Source of the DNA: Roseiarcus sp963765375
GTDB taxonomy: Bacteria; Pseudomonadota; Alphaproteobacteria; Rhizobiales; Beijerinckiaceae
DNA length: 64,000 bases
Direction: 5' to 3'
Assembly: GCA_963765375.1 (NCBI GenBank)
Contig: CAVXVZ010000010.1
Location: 1 to 64,000, forward strand
Below the pieces are notes generated by a model that saw nothing but the letters and a program-made list of their open reading frames with translations, did not search any database and was not told the DNA's origin. The position numbers and the translations under genes are program-made. This document shows, piece after piece, positions 25,890-35,100 of the stretch. Numbering within the stretch: position 1 is the first letter of the stretch; the number at the start of each line of letters is the position of its first letter.

Positions 25890-27241
25890 TGCGAAGTCAC
25901 GGCCGCAGGCGGATCGGGACTTCTCAGCGTCTCGGCCTTGGCGCCGTGCAGCAACTCGACGGCGGCCTCCAATTGCGTGTCCTTGTCGCGATCGGGCGGC
26001 ACGTAAGCGTCGGAGCCCTTCTCCTCCTCGTCGCCGTTCTTCAGATGACCGGCGAGCGAGGCTTCTCCCATGCTGGACACTTTGCCCTTCAGGTCGTCCG
26101 GGATGTTCTCGAGCACCCTGATGTCGGGATCGATCCCCTTGGCCTGGATCGAGCGGCCCGACGGCGTGTAATAGCGCGCGGTCGTCAGCTTGAGCGCGCC
26201 GTTCTCGCCGAGCGGCAGGATGGTCTGAACCGATCCTTTGCCGAACGAGCGCGTGCCGATCAGGGTCGCCCGCTTGAGATCCTGCAACGCGCCCGAGACG
26301 ATCTCCGACGCCGAGGCCGAGCCGCCGTTGATGAGCACGACAAGCGGCTTGTTCTGCGCCAGATTGACGCCGGGGCGGGCGGAGTAGCGTTGCCCCTGGT
26401 CGGGGGTTCGGCCGCGGGTCGAGACGATGTCGCCGCCGTCGACGAAGGCATTGGTGATCTCGACCGCCTGATTGAGCAGTCCGCCCGGGTTGTTGCGCAG
26501 GTCGAGGATGTAGCCTTTCAAACTCGCCTGCCCGGGGTCGGCGCGGAAATGGTCGAAGGCCTTGCGCACCCCGTCGTACGCCTCCTGATTGAACTGGGTG
26601 ACGCGGATATAGCCGATGTCGCCGCCCTCGAGATGCGAGCGCACCGACTGGACGTGGATGATCTCGCGGACGATCGTGAACTCTTTCACGTCGCGGTTGG
26701 CGCCGCGCTCGATCGTCAGCTTTACCGGCGACTTGGCCGGACCGCGCATCTTGTCGACGGCCTCCTTCAAGGTCAGGCCCTTGACGGCGGTGTCGTCGAT
26801 GCGGGTGACGAGGTCGCCGGACATCATCCCGGCGCGCGCCGCGGGCGTATCGTCGATCGGGCTCACCACCTTGACGAGCCCGCCCTCCATCATCACTTCG
26901 AGCCCGAGGCCGCCGAATTCCTCGCCCTTCATGCTGCTCTGGAAATCCTGCAACGCCTTCGGATCAAAATAATTTGAATGCGGATCGAGCGACGCGAGCA
27001 TGCCGTCGATCGCCGACTTCATCAATTTTTCGTCATCGGGCTTATCGACATAGGCGTCGCGCACCTTGTTGAACACTTCGCTGAAGACCGCGAGCTTCTC
27101 GTTGGCGCCGCTCCCGGCGGCGCGCAACGCGTCGTGCGAAGCGCCCACCAGCAGCACGCCGGCGGCAGCCCCACACGCAAGGTAGGAGAGTCCTTTCCTC
27201 ATCGAACGACGCCCGGCTCCCTGACCTCTGTTGGGCTGCAT
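25886..27241 (-). CDS. ctpA: Carboxy-terminal processing protease CtpA (S41), intact second copy
   Basis: About 451 residues, exported, with an N-terminal signal/anchor after a short basic stretch. The order is an N-terminal helical domain (ending LDPHSNYFDP), a PDZ domain (EFGGLGLEVMMEGG onward) and an S41 catalytic domain. The catalytic serine is in NGGSASASEIVSGAL and the general-base lysine in GTRSFGKGSVQT. It overlaps the upstream ctpA copy by one base (TGATG) and the downstream secreted-protein gene by four. Such proteases trim periplasmic substrates, including peptidoglycan hydrolase activators, which matches envC in the same operon. Close similarity to the frameshifted neighbour points to tandem duplication. 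Confidence 0.92.
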   Translation of the reverse strand: MQPNRGQGAGRRSMRKGLSYLACGAAAGVLLVGASHDALRAAGSGANEKLAVFSEVFNKVRDAYVDKPDDEKLMKSAIDGMLASLDPHSNYFDPKALQDFQSSMKGEEFGGLGLEVMMEGGLVKVVSPIDDTPAARAGMMSGDLVTRIDDTAVKGLTLKEAVDKMRGPAKSPVKLTIERGANRDVKEFTIVREIIHVQSVRSHLEGGDIGYIRVTQFNQEAYDGVRKAFDHFRADPGQASLKGYILDLRNNPGGLLNQAVEITNAFVDGGDIVSTRGRTPDQGQRYSARPGVNLAQNKPLVVLINGGSASASEIVSGALQDLKRATLIGTRSFGKGSVQTILPLGENGALKLTTARYYTPSGRSIQAKGIDPDIRVLENIPDDLKGKVSSMGEASLAGHLKNGDEEEKGSDAYVPPDRDKDTQLEAAVELLHGAKAETLRSPDPPAAVTSQ

Positions 27242-28636
27242 CAATTTGGCTTAGCCGCACCTGCCTGGCCGGGGTCGGACGGCGCCGCCGTCGCCGCAGG
27301 CGGATCGGTCTTCGCCGGAGCGGCGTCGGCCTTGACCGCCGGCTCCGGATGTTTCACCCCGTGCAAGAGGTCGATCGCGGCGACAAGTTGATTGTCGTCC
27401 TTTTCTTCCGGCGGGACGTAGGCCTGCGACGCCGACGTATCCTCGTCGCCGTTGGCGAGATGGCCCTTGAGCGAGGCCTCGCCCTTCATGTCGTCCTTGC
27501 CCTTGAGATCGTCGGGCACGTTCTCGAGCACCTTGATGTCGGGTTCGATGCCCTTGGCCTGGATGGATCGGCCCGACGGCGTGTAATAGCGCGCCGTCGT
27601 CAGCCGCAGAGCCCCGTCCTGGCCGAGCGGCATGATCGTCTGCACCGAGCCCTTGCCAAACGAGCGGGTGCCGATCAGCGTCGCGCGCTTGTGATCCTGC
27701 AGCGCGCCGGACACGATTTCCGACGCGGACGCCGAGCCGCCATTAATCAGCACCACCAGCGGCTTGCCGCCCGACAGATCGCCGCCTGCCTTGGCGTCGA
27801 ACCGCTGCGTCTCGTCAGGCGTGCGGCCGCGAGTTCGAGACAATCTCGCCGCGGTCGATGAACGAATTGACGACGTCGATCGACTGGTCGAGCAATCCGC
27901 CCGGATTGTTGCGCAAATCAAGGATGTAGCCCTTGAACTTGTCTGCCGGAATCTCGCTGTGCAGCTTATCCATCGCAGCCTTGAGACCGTCCTCGGTCTG
28001 CTCGGTGAACTGCGTGATGCGGATGTAACCGATGTCGCCGTCCTCGACATGCGAGCGCACGGACTGGACGTGGATGAGATCGCGGACAATCGTGAAGTCC
28101 TTGACCTCCTTTTTCGGGCCTCGCAGGATTTTGAGCTTCACCGGCGAGTTGATCGAGCCGCGCATCTTGTCGACCGCCTGATCGAGCGTCAGGCCTTGCG
28201 TCGATTGGTCGTCGATCGCGCTGATGATGTCGCCGGACAGCACGCCTGCCTTGGCGGCAGGCGTATCGTCGATCGGCGTCACCACCTTTACGAGGCCGTC
28301 CTCCTGGGTCACCTCGATGCCAAGGCCCCCGAATTCGCCCTTCGTCTGGACCTGCATGTCGCGGAACGCCTTGGCGTCCATGTAGCTCGAATGCGGGTCG
28401 AGCGAGGTGAGCATGCCGTTGATCGCCGCCTCGATCAGCTTCGACTCGTCCGGCTTCTCGACGTAGTCGTTGCGGATCTTGTCGAACACGTCGCCGAACA
28501 AGTTGAGCTGCCGGTAGGTGTCGGCCGCCGCCGCATAGGCGGAAGGACTGACGAAAAGGAGCGCCTGCGGCGCCGTCGCGGCGGCCGCTGCTCCCAGAAC
28601 CACGCCAAGTCCCAAGTAACCGGTTTTACGAATCAT
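27241..28636 (-). pseudogene. ctpA: Carboxy-terminal processing protease CtpA (S41), frameshifted first copy
   Basis: Two reading frames together make a full S41 protease. From 28636 the frame encodes the signal segment, helical domain, PDZ domain and catalytic-domain start up to RGEIVS. Another frame continues from TRGRTPDETQ through the catalytic NGGSASASEI and TRSFGKGSVQT to 27241. The break is near 27835, where TCGAACTCGCGG reads as TCGACTCGCGG plus one extra A. Removing that base restores the frame. Everything else is well conserved, so sequencing error is as likely as a real mutation. It overlaps envC by 4 bases upstream. If the shift is genuine, the downstream copy would supply the function. 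Confidence 0.85.
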
Positions 28637-29982
28637 CCGTGCGCCTTCTCGATATCTGCCTTCGCCCACCACGGTCCCGGGTCGATCGCCGTTCCGTCCT
28701 TACGCAACTCGATATAGAGCACCGGGCGCGCCGCGCCAACAGCGGCCGCGGTCGCCATGCGGACGGAGCCGTCGCCCATGACGCCAATCGGTTCTCCCGC
28801 GAGGACGAACTCGCCGGACTCAACATTGATTCGATCCATGCCGGCGAGAAGCACATAATATCCCCCGCCGGCGTCCATGATCAAGAGTTGCCCATAACTC
28901 CGATAAAGTCCGGCGAAAAGCACCGCCCCATCGGCCGGGGCCGAGACCGTCGCGCCGGCCGGCGTGGCAAGTGAGAGCCCCCGTTCGGCGCCGCCAAGGC
29001 CGTCCGGCGAGCCGAAGGTCTTCAGAATTGAGCCCGCGGCGGGCAGCGGCACTTGACCTCTGGCGTCGCCGAAGGCGATCTCGGGCTTCAGGCGCCCCGG
29101 ATTGGACCCGCGCGCGGCCCGAGCCGAAGCCTCGATTTCCGCCGCCGCCGCGGCCTCGGTTGCATGCGCCGCCGCCGCGGCGGTCCTGCGGGCGTCGTTT
29201 TCGCTGTCCAGCCGGCCGATGAGGTCCTTGAGCGACGTCGCCTGCCTGGCGAGGTCGGAAGCGCGCTGCCGTTGCGAGCCGAGCGCGTCTTGCGCCGAGG
29301 CGAGCGACTGCTGGCGCGCGTCGATGAGGGCGCCAAGCCGCATTTTATCGACCGCCAGCGCCTGGCCCCTCTGGGTGAGCTCGTCACGCTCGATTGCGAT
29401 CGAGCTCCTGGTCTTGGCGAGGGCGTCGAGGTCGTTGCGGACGGACTCGGTCTGCGACTTCAATTCCGGTATGAGCGCGGCCATGACCGTCGCCGCCCGG
29501 ACTGCTTCCGACATGTCGTTGGGCTTGACGAGAATGGCGGGCGGGGGATTGCTGCCCATCCGCTGAAGGGCGGCAAGCACGTCCGCGATCACCGCTCGCC
29601 TGCGCTCGAGCGAACGCGAGAGCTCGTCGGCCGTGGCGTTGAGGCTCGCCAGTTTGTCGCCGGCTGCGGAGGCGCCGCGCTCGGCGTCCTGAACCTTGGC
29701 CGTGGTCTCGATCAGCGCCGCCGACAGGCGAGCCCGATCGGCGCGCACCGACTCGATTTCGGCCTCGATCGCGCGGCGCTGCTCCTCCGACGCGCGCAGC
29801 GTATCTTCGACCCCGCGCAGCTCGGTCTGCTTGCTCGCACGCTCCTGGTCGGCCGCGGCGGGCGGATCCGGCGCAGTGGGATCGGCTTGCGCCTCCCAGG
29901 CCGGCCCAAGCGAGGCGGCGAGAACTGCGCCGGCTGCTGCGGTTCGCCTGAAGCGGCTTAAGCGTTGCGACATGCGGGGCAA
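28633..29982 (-). CDS. envC: Murein hydrolase activator, EnvC-like
   Basis: A 449-residue exported protein with a signal peptide, a long alpha-helical coiled-coil region (about residues 45-290) and a C-terminal M23/LytM-fold domain. The LytM metal ligands are absent: RGLSLATPAG stands where active enzymes have HxxxD, and PVLYIELRKDG stands where they have HxHFE. That is the expected state for EnvC-type activators, which switch on amidases at the division site rather than cut peptidoglycan. Its position after rlmH and before ctpA is the conserved alphaproteobacterial order. Confidence 0.88.
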   Translation of the reverse strand: MPRMSQRLSRFRRTAAAGAVLAASLGPAWEAQADPTAPDPPAAADQERASKQTELRGVEDTLRASEEQRRAIEAEIESVRADRARLSAALIETTAKVQDAERGASAAGDKLASLNATADELSRSLERRRAVIADVLAALQRMGSNPPPAILVKPNDMSEAVRAATVMAALIPELKSQTESVRNDLDALAKTRSSIAIERDELTQRGQALAVDKMRLGALIDARQQSLASAQDALGSQRQRASDLARQATSLKDLIGRLDSENDARRTAAAAAHATEAAAAAEIEASARAARGSNPGRLKPEIAFGDARGQVPLPAAGSILKTFGSPDGLGGAERGLSLATPAGATVSAPADGAVLFAGLYRSYGQLLIMDAGGGYYVLLAGMDRINVESGEFVLAGEPIGVMGDGSVRMATAAAVGAARPVLYIELRKDGTAIDPGPWWAKADIEKAHG

Positions 29983-30013
29983 GAATCACGAAATCTAGCC
30001 AATATCGCGGCGC

Positions 30014-30496
30014 TCATCGGCGATGATAGGGATGGCCGACGAGAATTGTGATCGCCCGGTAGAGCTGCTCGCCAGCCATCACCCGGACGAGCTGGTGAGG
30101 CCAGGTCATCGAGCCGAAGCTCACGATTCGATGCGCGGCGGGGCCAAGCAACGGATCGAGCCCGTCCGGTCCGCCGATCGCGACCGCATAGACCGGTCTC
30201 GACGCGTCCCGCGCGCGCCCGATGTCGGCCGCCCACTCCTCGCTGGTGGCGGGCGGTCCTCGCTCGTCGAGCAGGACCAGCGCGCCGCCTCCCGGTACGG
30301 CCGCCCGAATTGCGGCGCCTTCCTCTGCCCGCCGTTCGTCCGGCCGCCGCGCCCGCGATTCGCCGATCTCGCGAACATCGACGCCGGCGAGGCCTGCGCT
30401 CCGGGCGCCCTCGGTGAGCCGCTTGAAGTAGCGATCGAACAGCAAGCGCTCCGGCCCCGACTTCAGTTTGCCGACGCAAACCAGCGCGAGGCGCAT
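30014..30496 (-). CDS. rlmH: 23S rRNA pseudouridine-1915 N3-methyltransferase
   Basis: A 160-residue SPOUT methyltransferase with the family start (MRLALVCVGKLKSGPE), the SAM-binding AIGGPDGLDPLL knot segment and the ending LYRAITILVGHPYHR. It modifies the 70S ribosome at helix 69. It starts 4 bases after the rsfS stop, so the two ribosome-associated genes are co-transcribed. The open frame extends to 30571, but the ATG at 30496 gives the family N-terminus. Confidence 0.95.
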   Translation of the reverse strand: MRLALVCVGKLKSGPERLLFDRYFKRLTEGARSAGLAGVDVREIGESRARRPDERRAEEGAAIRAAVPGGGALVLLDERGPPATSEEWAADIGRARDASRPVYAVAIGGPDGLDPLLGPAAHRIVSFGSMTWPHQLVRVMAGEQLYRAITILVGHPYHRR

Positions 30497-30500
30497 CGCC

Positions 30501-30962
30501 TCAGCTCTTGCCAGCCTCTCCCGGCCGATCTGCGCTCCACATCTTCTCGAGGTTGTAGAACCTGCGGACATCCGGGCGGAAGATGTGGACGATGGCGTTC
30601 TGCGCGTCGAGCAGGACCCAGTCGCATAGCGGCATTCCCTCGATTTTCGGCGACGGAAAGCCGGCGTCGCGACAGGCCCTGACCACCCGGTCGGCGATTG
30701 CGCCGACGTGCACGCTCGAACGGCCGGAGGCGATGATCATCCGGTCGGCGAGCGTCGTCCTGCCGAAAAGATCGATCGAGACGATGTCCTCGGCCTTCGC
30801 GTCGTCAAGTCCTTCAACGATGATCTGCGACAGGATGTCGGCCGTCGGCGCATGGCCGGAACTGGCCGAGTTGCGGGCGATGGGCGCCGCAGCAGGGAGA
30901 GGCGTGAGGGTCAGCGTCGCGTTCCTCTTGGCGCGGGACCAATTCTCGCCCCGCATCGACAA
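30501..30962 (-). CDS. rsfS: Ribosomal silencing factor RsfS
   Basis: A 153-residue member of the RsfS/Iojap family: an alphaproteobacterial N-terminal extension of about 40 residues, then the core with LDDAKAEDIVSIDLFGRT, the SSVHVGAIADRV helix and the terminal CDWVLLDAQNAIVHIFRPDVRRFYNLEKMW region. It binds uL14 and blocks 30S-50S joining in starvation. First gene of the rsfS-rlmH-envC-ctpA block. Confidence 0.94.
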   Translation of the reverse strand: MSMRGENWSRAKRNATLTLTPLPAAAPIARNSASSGHAPTADILSQIIVEGLDDAKAEDIVSIDLFGRTTLADRMIIASGRSSVHVGAIADRVVRACRDAGFPSPKIEGMPLCDWVLLDAQNAIVHIFRPDVRRFYNLEKMWSADRPGEAGKS

Positions 30963-31011
30963 ACATGCGACTTCGGCTTCCTCTTTTCAAGCTCGGCCGG
31001 CGGCCGGGCGC

Positions 31012-32010
31012 TCATGTCCTCAGGACCACCTTGCCGACGTGCTCGGCGCTCTCGATCCGCTCATGCGCCTTTGACGCCTCGGCGAGCGGGAAAACCGAAT
31101 CGATGACCGGCTTGCAGCGACCCGCCTCAAGGAGCGGCCACACCTTGGCCTGCAGGGCCTCGGCGATGACCGCCTTCTCCGCCGGCGAGCGGGGACGCAA
31201 CGTCGAGCCGGTATGGATCAGCCGCTTGGTCATGAGCGGCCTCAGATCGACGGTCGCTTTCTGACCCTTTAGGAACGCGATCTGCACGATGCGGCCATCC
31301 AGGGCCGCCGCGGCATAGTTGCGCTCGACGTAATCGCCGCCGACCATATCGAGAATGACGTCGGCGCCCCGGCCCTCGGTCGCCTGACGGGTCAGGGCGA
31401 CGAAATCGTCCTTGCGATAATTGACGCCGAGGTCGGCGCCGAGCCGCTCGCATTCCGCCGCCTTCTCGTCCGACCCCGCGGTGGCGATGACGCGGGCGCC
31501 GAACGCCTTGGCGAGCGTGATCGCCGTTGTGCCGATGCCGGAGGCTCCGCCGTGCACGAGCAGGGTCTCGCCGGCCTTCAGCGCTCCACGGGAAAAGACA
31601 TTCGTCCAGACGGTGAAATAGGTCTCCGGGATTGCGGCCGCCTCGATTGCGGTAAGGCCGCCGGGGACCGGGAGGGCGTTCGTTTCATGCACGACGCAGT
31701 AATCGGCGTAGCCGCCGCCGGGAACGAGCGCCGTAACTCGTGCACCCAAACGGTGAAGCCCGGCGTTCGGCCCGAGGGCAACGACCTCGCCGGCGATTTC
31801 AAGGCCGAGCACATCGGTGACCCCGGGCGGCGGCGGGTAGTTTCCCTGGCGCTGGTGGACGTCGGGCCGATTGACGCCCGCGGCTTCGACCCGAACGAGA
31901 ATCTCGCGCGTCCCCGGGTCCGGGCGCGGACGCATCTCGATTTGCAGCGCCTCCGGACCGCCCGGCCGAGCCGCAATCACGGCGCGCATGCTTTGAACTT
32001 GGCCGGCCAT
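31012..32010 (-). CDS. NAD(P)H quinone oxidoreductase, zinc-independent medium-chain family
   Basis: A 332-residue PIG3/QOR-like enzyme. The N-terminal GroES-like domain carries GVNRPDVHQRQGNYPPPPG. The cofactor domain has the nucleotide loop HGGASGIGTTAITLAKAFGA. No structural zinc cysteines are seen. The ATG at 32010 follows GGGGAGA. It likely reduces quinones or alpha,beta-unsaturated carbonyls with NADPH. It lies 56 bases downstream of a GST gene on the same strand; both are detoxification-type enzymes. Confidence 0.9.
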   Translation of the reverse strand: MAGQVQSMRAVIAARPGGPEALQIEMRPRPDPGTREILVRVEAAGVNRPDVHQRQGNYPPPPGVTDVLGLEIAGEVVALGPNAGLHRLGARVTALVPGGGYADYCVVHETNALPVPGGLTAIEAAAIPETYFTVWTNVFSRGALKAGETLLVHGGASGIGTTAITLAKAFGARVIATAGSDEKAAECERLGADLGVNYRKDDFVALTRQATEGRGADVILDMVGGDYVERNYAAAALDGRIVQIAFLKGQKATVDLRPLMTKRLIHTGSTLRPRSPAEKAVIAEALQAKVWPLLEAGRCKPVIDSVFPLAEASKAHERIESAEHVGKVVLRT

Positions 32011-32066
32011 GTGAACGTCTCCCCGGGTCGCCCGCCGCAGTCGTCTCGGCGGCCGGCCCCGTTTCG

Positions 32067-32696
32067 TCAATCGCCAATCGCGGCGGCGGTCGCCCCATCC
32101 TGCGGCGGCGCGGCGCGAAAAGGCGGAAGCGCCTCGGCGCGGGCGGAGAACGCCGCGAGATTGGGGTAGCGGCCGGTGTCGACCAGGTCGGCCAGAACGC
32201 CTTCGGTAAAGCCGAAGGCGCAGACGACTGAAATATCAGCCAGGCCCAGTTTGCCGTCGATCCAGCCGGACTCAGGGAGCTCGGCGTTGAGCGCGTTCAA
32301 GCCCCCTTTCAGCTGGCCCATGATCCTGTCGACCCACGGCTCGTGCCGCTTTTCGGCCGGGCGCAGGGCGCGCTCGTAGTGGCGCTGGACCGCTTTTTCC
32401 ATCACCGTGAGCGCAAGGCCGGTCGCGCGGAGGCGCCCCGACGCATCCGACGGCGTCAGCGCCGCTATCCGCGGATCGAGGCCGGCGAGGTAATCGAGAA
32501 TCACGCCCGAATCCATCAGCGCCGTCCCGTCGTCGGCGACGAGCGTCGGCGCTTTGAGAAGCGGGTTGAGTTTCGAGAACTGGTCGATATGCCGGAAGAG
32601 TGAGATTGGCCGGTGCCTGAACGGCGTTCTGGCCACGATCAGCGCAATCGCGACCCGGCGTACATACGGCGAATCAAGCATTCCGATCAATTGCAT
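32067..32696 (-). CDS. Glutathione S-transferase family protein
   Basis: A 209-residue GST. The thioredoxin-like N-domain begins MQLIGMLDSPYVRRVAIAL and includes the cis-proline APTLV and the DSGVILDYL segment. The helical C-domain ends with the GKLGLADISVVCAFGF family motif. The residue at the catalytic position appears to be Ser (DSPY). The ATG at 32696 gives the usual size; the longer open frame upstream is non-homologous. Probably in a two-gene operon with the quinone oxidoreductase. Confidence 0.9.
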   Translation of the reverse strand: MQLIGMLDSPYVRRVAIALIVARTPFRHRPISLFRHIDQFSKLNPLLKAPTLVADDGTALMDSGVILDYLAGLDPRIAALTPSDASGRLRATGLALTVMEKAVQRHYERALRPAEKRHEPWVDRIMGQLKGGLNALNAELPESGWIDGKLGLADISVVCAFGFTEGVLADLVDTGRYPNLAAFSARAEALPPFRAAPPQDGATAAAIGD

Positions 32697-32934
32697 GCGA
32701 ACCCCGTCAACGCCGAAAGGCTGTCGGCGAAAGGCCAAAGAGAGGAAAAAAGCATCGCGGGCCCCCCATCGGCAAGATACGGCCACGCCGCCGAATGGCA
32801 AGCCACGAAGCCGCCGGCGGAGTCGAGAAAACCGCCGCGCGGGTCCGGCTTGCGCCGGCCCGGCATGCGCGTTAACTAGCCTCCCCGCCCGTTCGACAGC
32901 ACCACGGGCGTCCAAAGCGAGCGAAACATCAGTT

Positions 32935-35100
32935 TTGACGACATTGGCCGCCGCTTTTCCCCGCTTCGGCTCCCGCGTCGACCGCGCGACGGTCGGCCCC
33001 GAACTTGGCGTTGAGCCGCCGATTCGATTGGGCGACGATCGGCTGGACCGCAACGAGCGGCGCAGCGCATCGTTTCGATGGCTCGCCGGCGCGTCATTGG
33101 CGGGCCTCTTCGGCGTGACGCTTATCGGCGCTGCGCTCTATCTTGATCTCGACAGTCAGTATGATTTCGCCGAGGCGCCGGAGTTCGCCGCTCCGGCGCG
33201 GCCGGTTGACGCACGGGAAGAGGGCGTCAATCCCGGCAAGGGCGATCGGCTGCTTCGGCCCGTCGACATCGTCTCGGATAAACAGACTTTCAAGGTTCCG
33301 ACCAGCATCAAGGTCGGCGACAAGGAAGTGGTGAAGGAACGGCCCTTTACCCGTCTTCAGACCACGCTGACAACGACGCCGACCGGCTTTTCCGACGCCG
33401 TGCCGCCGTTCAACCCCCTCAAGCTCATGAACGCGGGAACCGACGTCGCCGACGCGCCGCCCGATCCCGGCCCAGTGCAGGACAATGCGGAGGTCACGTT
33501 TCGCGTCGAGGATCTCACTCCCGCCGACGCGGAGCGAACGACGGGCGAATTGTCGCAGCCCGAGGCTGAGGCGCAGGTCGTTGAGACCCTGAAAGCGCCC
33601 GTCGGCGCCCAGAAGGCGGCGGCGCAATCGCTGCCGCCGCAGATCTTGTTGATGCGAACCAGCCGCGCCGGCGGCGACGTGCTGCGCGCGCTCTCCGCCT
33701 ATGCGACCGTGGGCGCTCCAAGTCCGAGCACGCCCTTCGCGTCGATCGAGGTGCGGATGATCCCGGAAAATGTGACCAATGCGGTCAAGGCAAGCCCGGA
33801 CGATCCGTCGCCGAGTGAGAAGCTCGTCCAAATTCGCCATGGCGAGAGCTTCGAGGATGTGCTCAGGGCCAATGGCGCAACGCCCGAAGACGTGACGGCG
33901 ATCCTCGCGGCGTTCGGCGTCAAGCGCGGCGAATCGCCGGTCGGCGAGGGGCAGAAGATCATTCTCCTGCCGGAAGAGCTGGCTGTTCGAGGAGAAAAGC
34001 CGCGCATAGCCCGGATCTCGGTCTACGCCGACGCCCAGCTCAAAGCGACAGTCGCGGTCACCGACGTGGGCGGTTACAAGACCGTCACCCAGCGCGTCGC
34101 CGAAGGACCGCGGAAGCCGAAGGCCACGGATGAAGAGGACGCGGGCGGCGGCATGAGCCTTTACCAGAGCCTCTACGAAACGACGATCAAGCAGGGCGTG
34201 CCGCGGCCGGTCATCGACGTCCTGGCGAGGGTGTTCGCCAATGATGTGGATTTCCAGCGCGCGGCCACGCCAGGCGATTCGATCGAGGCGTTTTATTCCG
34301 ATCGCGACGACATCAACCCGCGCCCCGAGCTTTTGTGCGCCTCGATGACCGTCCGCGATCAGACGTTCAAGTACTACCGGTTCCAAACTCCCGACGACAA
34401 CATGGTCGACTTCTACGACGAGAACGGCCGGTCGATGCGAAAATTCCTGGTGCGCAAGCCGATCGCCGACGGCGAAATGACGTCGCCGTTCGGCATGCGC
34501 TATCATCCCATCCTGCATTATGCGCGCATGCACACCGGGATAGACTGGGCCGCGCCGATCGGCACCCCGATTTTCGCCGCCGGCAACGGCGCCATTATCG
34601 AGGCTGGCTGGGACGGCGGCTACGGGCGGCGGGTCGAAATCCAGCATGCCAACGGCTACGTCACCACCTACAATCACATGTCCGGCTTCGGACGCGGCGT
34701 CGTCGAGGGCGCCCACGTCGTCCAGGGTCAAACCATCGGCTATCTCGGCGATACCGGGTTGGCCACCGGACCGCACCTCCATTACGAGGTGATCATCAAC
34801 GGCAACTTCGTCGACCCGATGGCGATCAAGCTCGCCCGGACGCGCGAATTCGACGGCAAGATGCTCGCCGCGTTCAAGCGCGAGCGCGAGCGCATCGATC
34901 AGCTCATGGCCCAGTCGCCCTCGGCGGCGGCGATGGCGGCGGCGGAGAAGCCCCCGTCCGCCTCGACCGCCTCTACGGCGGAGCTTCAGCCGAGCGCGAC
35001 CGTGAGCGCGCCGGCTGCGCCGGCTCCGAACCCCAACGCCGCCCGAACTTCGCCCGGGTCCAAACCTCTTTCGCGCAGTTCGGCGACCGACGCGGACTGA
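32935..35100 (+). CDS. M23 family metallopeptidase (LytM-type), membrane-anchored
   Basis: About 721 residues. One membrane segment follows the basic N-terminus (WLAGASLAGLFGVTLIGAAL). A long, low-complexity periplasmic region comes next, then LysM/opacity-like helper segments with HGESFEDVLRANGA. A complete M23 domain is near the end, with HTGIDWAAPIGTP and GPHLHYEV supplying the zinc ligands. It should be an active peptidoglycan endopeptidase, unlike the EnvC-like protein. The start is uncertain: TTG at 32935 or 32944 precede the conserved part and no ATG lies nearby. Its last 115 bases overlap the convergent gluQ gene. Confidence 0.88.
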   Translation: MTTLAAAFPRFGSRVDRATVGPELGVEPPIRLGDDRLDRNERRSASFRWLAGASLAGLFGVTLIGAALYLDLDSQYDFAEAPEFAAPARPVDAREEGVNPGKGDRLLRPVDIVSDKQTFKVPTSIKVGDKEVVKERPFTRLQTTLTTTPTGFSDAVPPFNPLKLMNAGTDVADAPPDPGPVQDNAEVTFRVEDLTPADAERTTGELSQPEAEAQVVETLKAPVGAQKAAAQSLPPQILLMRTSRAGGDVLRALSAYATVGAPSPSTPFASIEVRMIPENVTNAVKASPDDPSPSEKLVQIRHGESFEDVLRANGATPEDVTAILAAFGVKRGESPVGEGQKIILLPEELAVRGEKPRIARISVYADAQLKATVAVTDVGGYKTVTQRVAEGPRKPKATDEEDAGGGMSLYQSLYETTIKQGVPRPVIDVLARVFANDVDFQRAATPGDSIEAFYSDRDDINPRPELLCASMTVRDQTFKYYRFQTPDDNMVDFYDENGRSMRKFLVRKPIADGEMTSPFGMRYHPILHYARMHTGIDWAAPIGTPIFAAGNGAIIEAGWDGGYGRRVEIQHANGYVTTYNHMSGFGRGVVEGAHVVQGQTIGYLGDTGLATGPHLHYEVIINGNFVDPMAIKLARTREFDGKMLAAFKRERERIDQLMAQSPSAAAMAAAEKPPSASTASTAELQPSATVSAPAAPAPNPNAARTSPGSKPLSRSSATDAD

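Noticed and set aside
33094..34782. 562-residue open frame opposite the M23 peptidase gene
   Set aside because: Mirror of a conserved coding frame; no family features.
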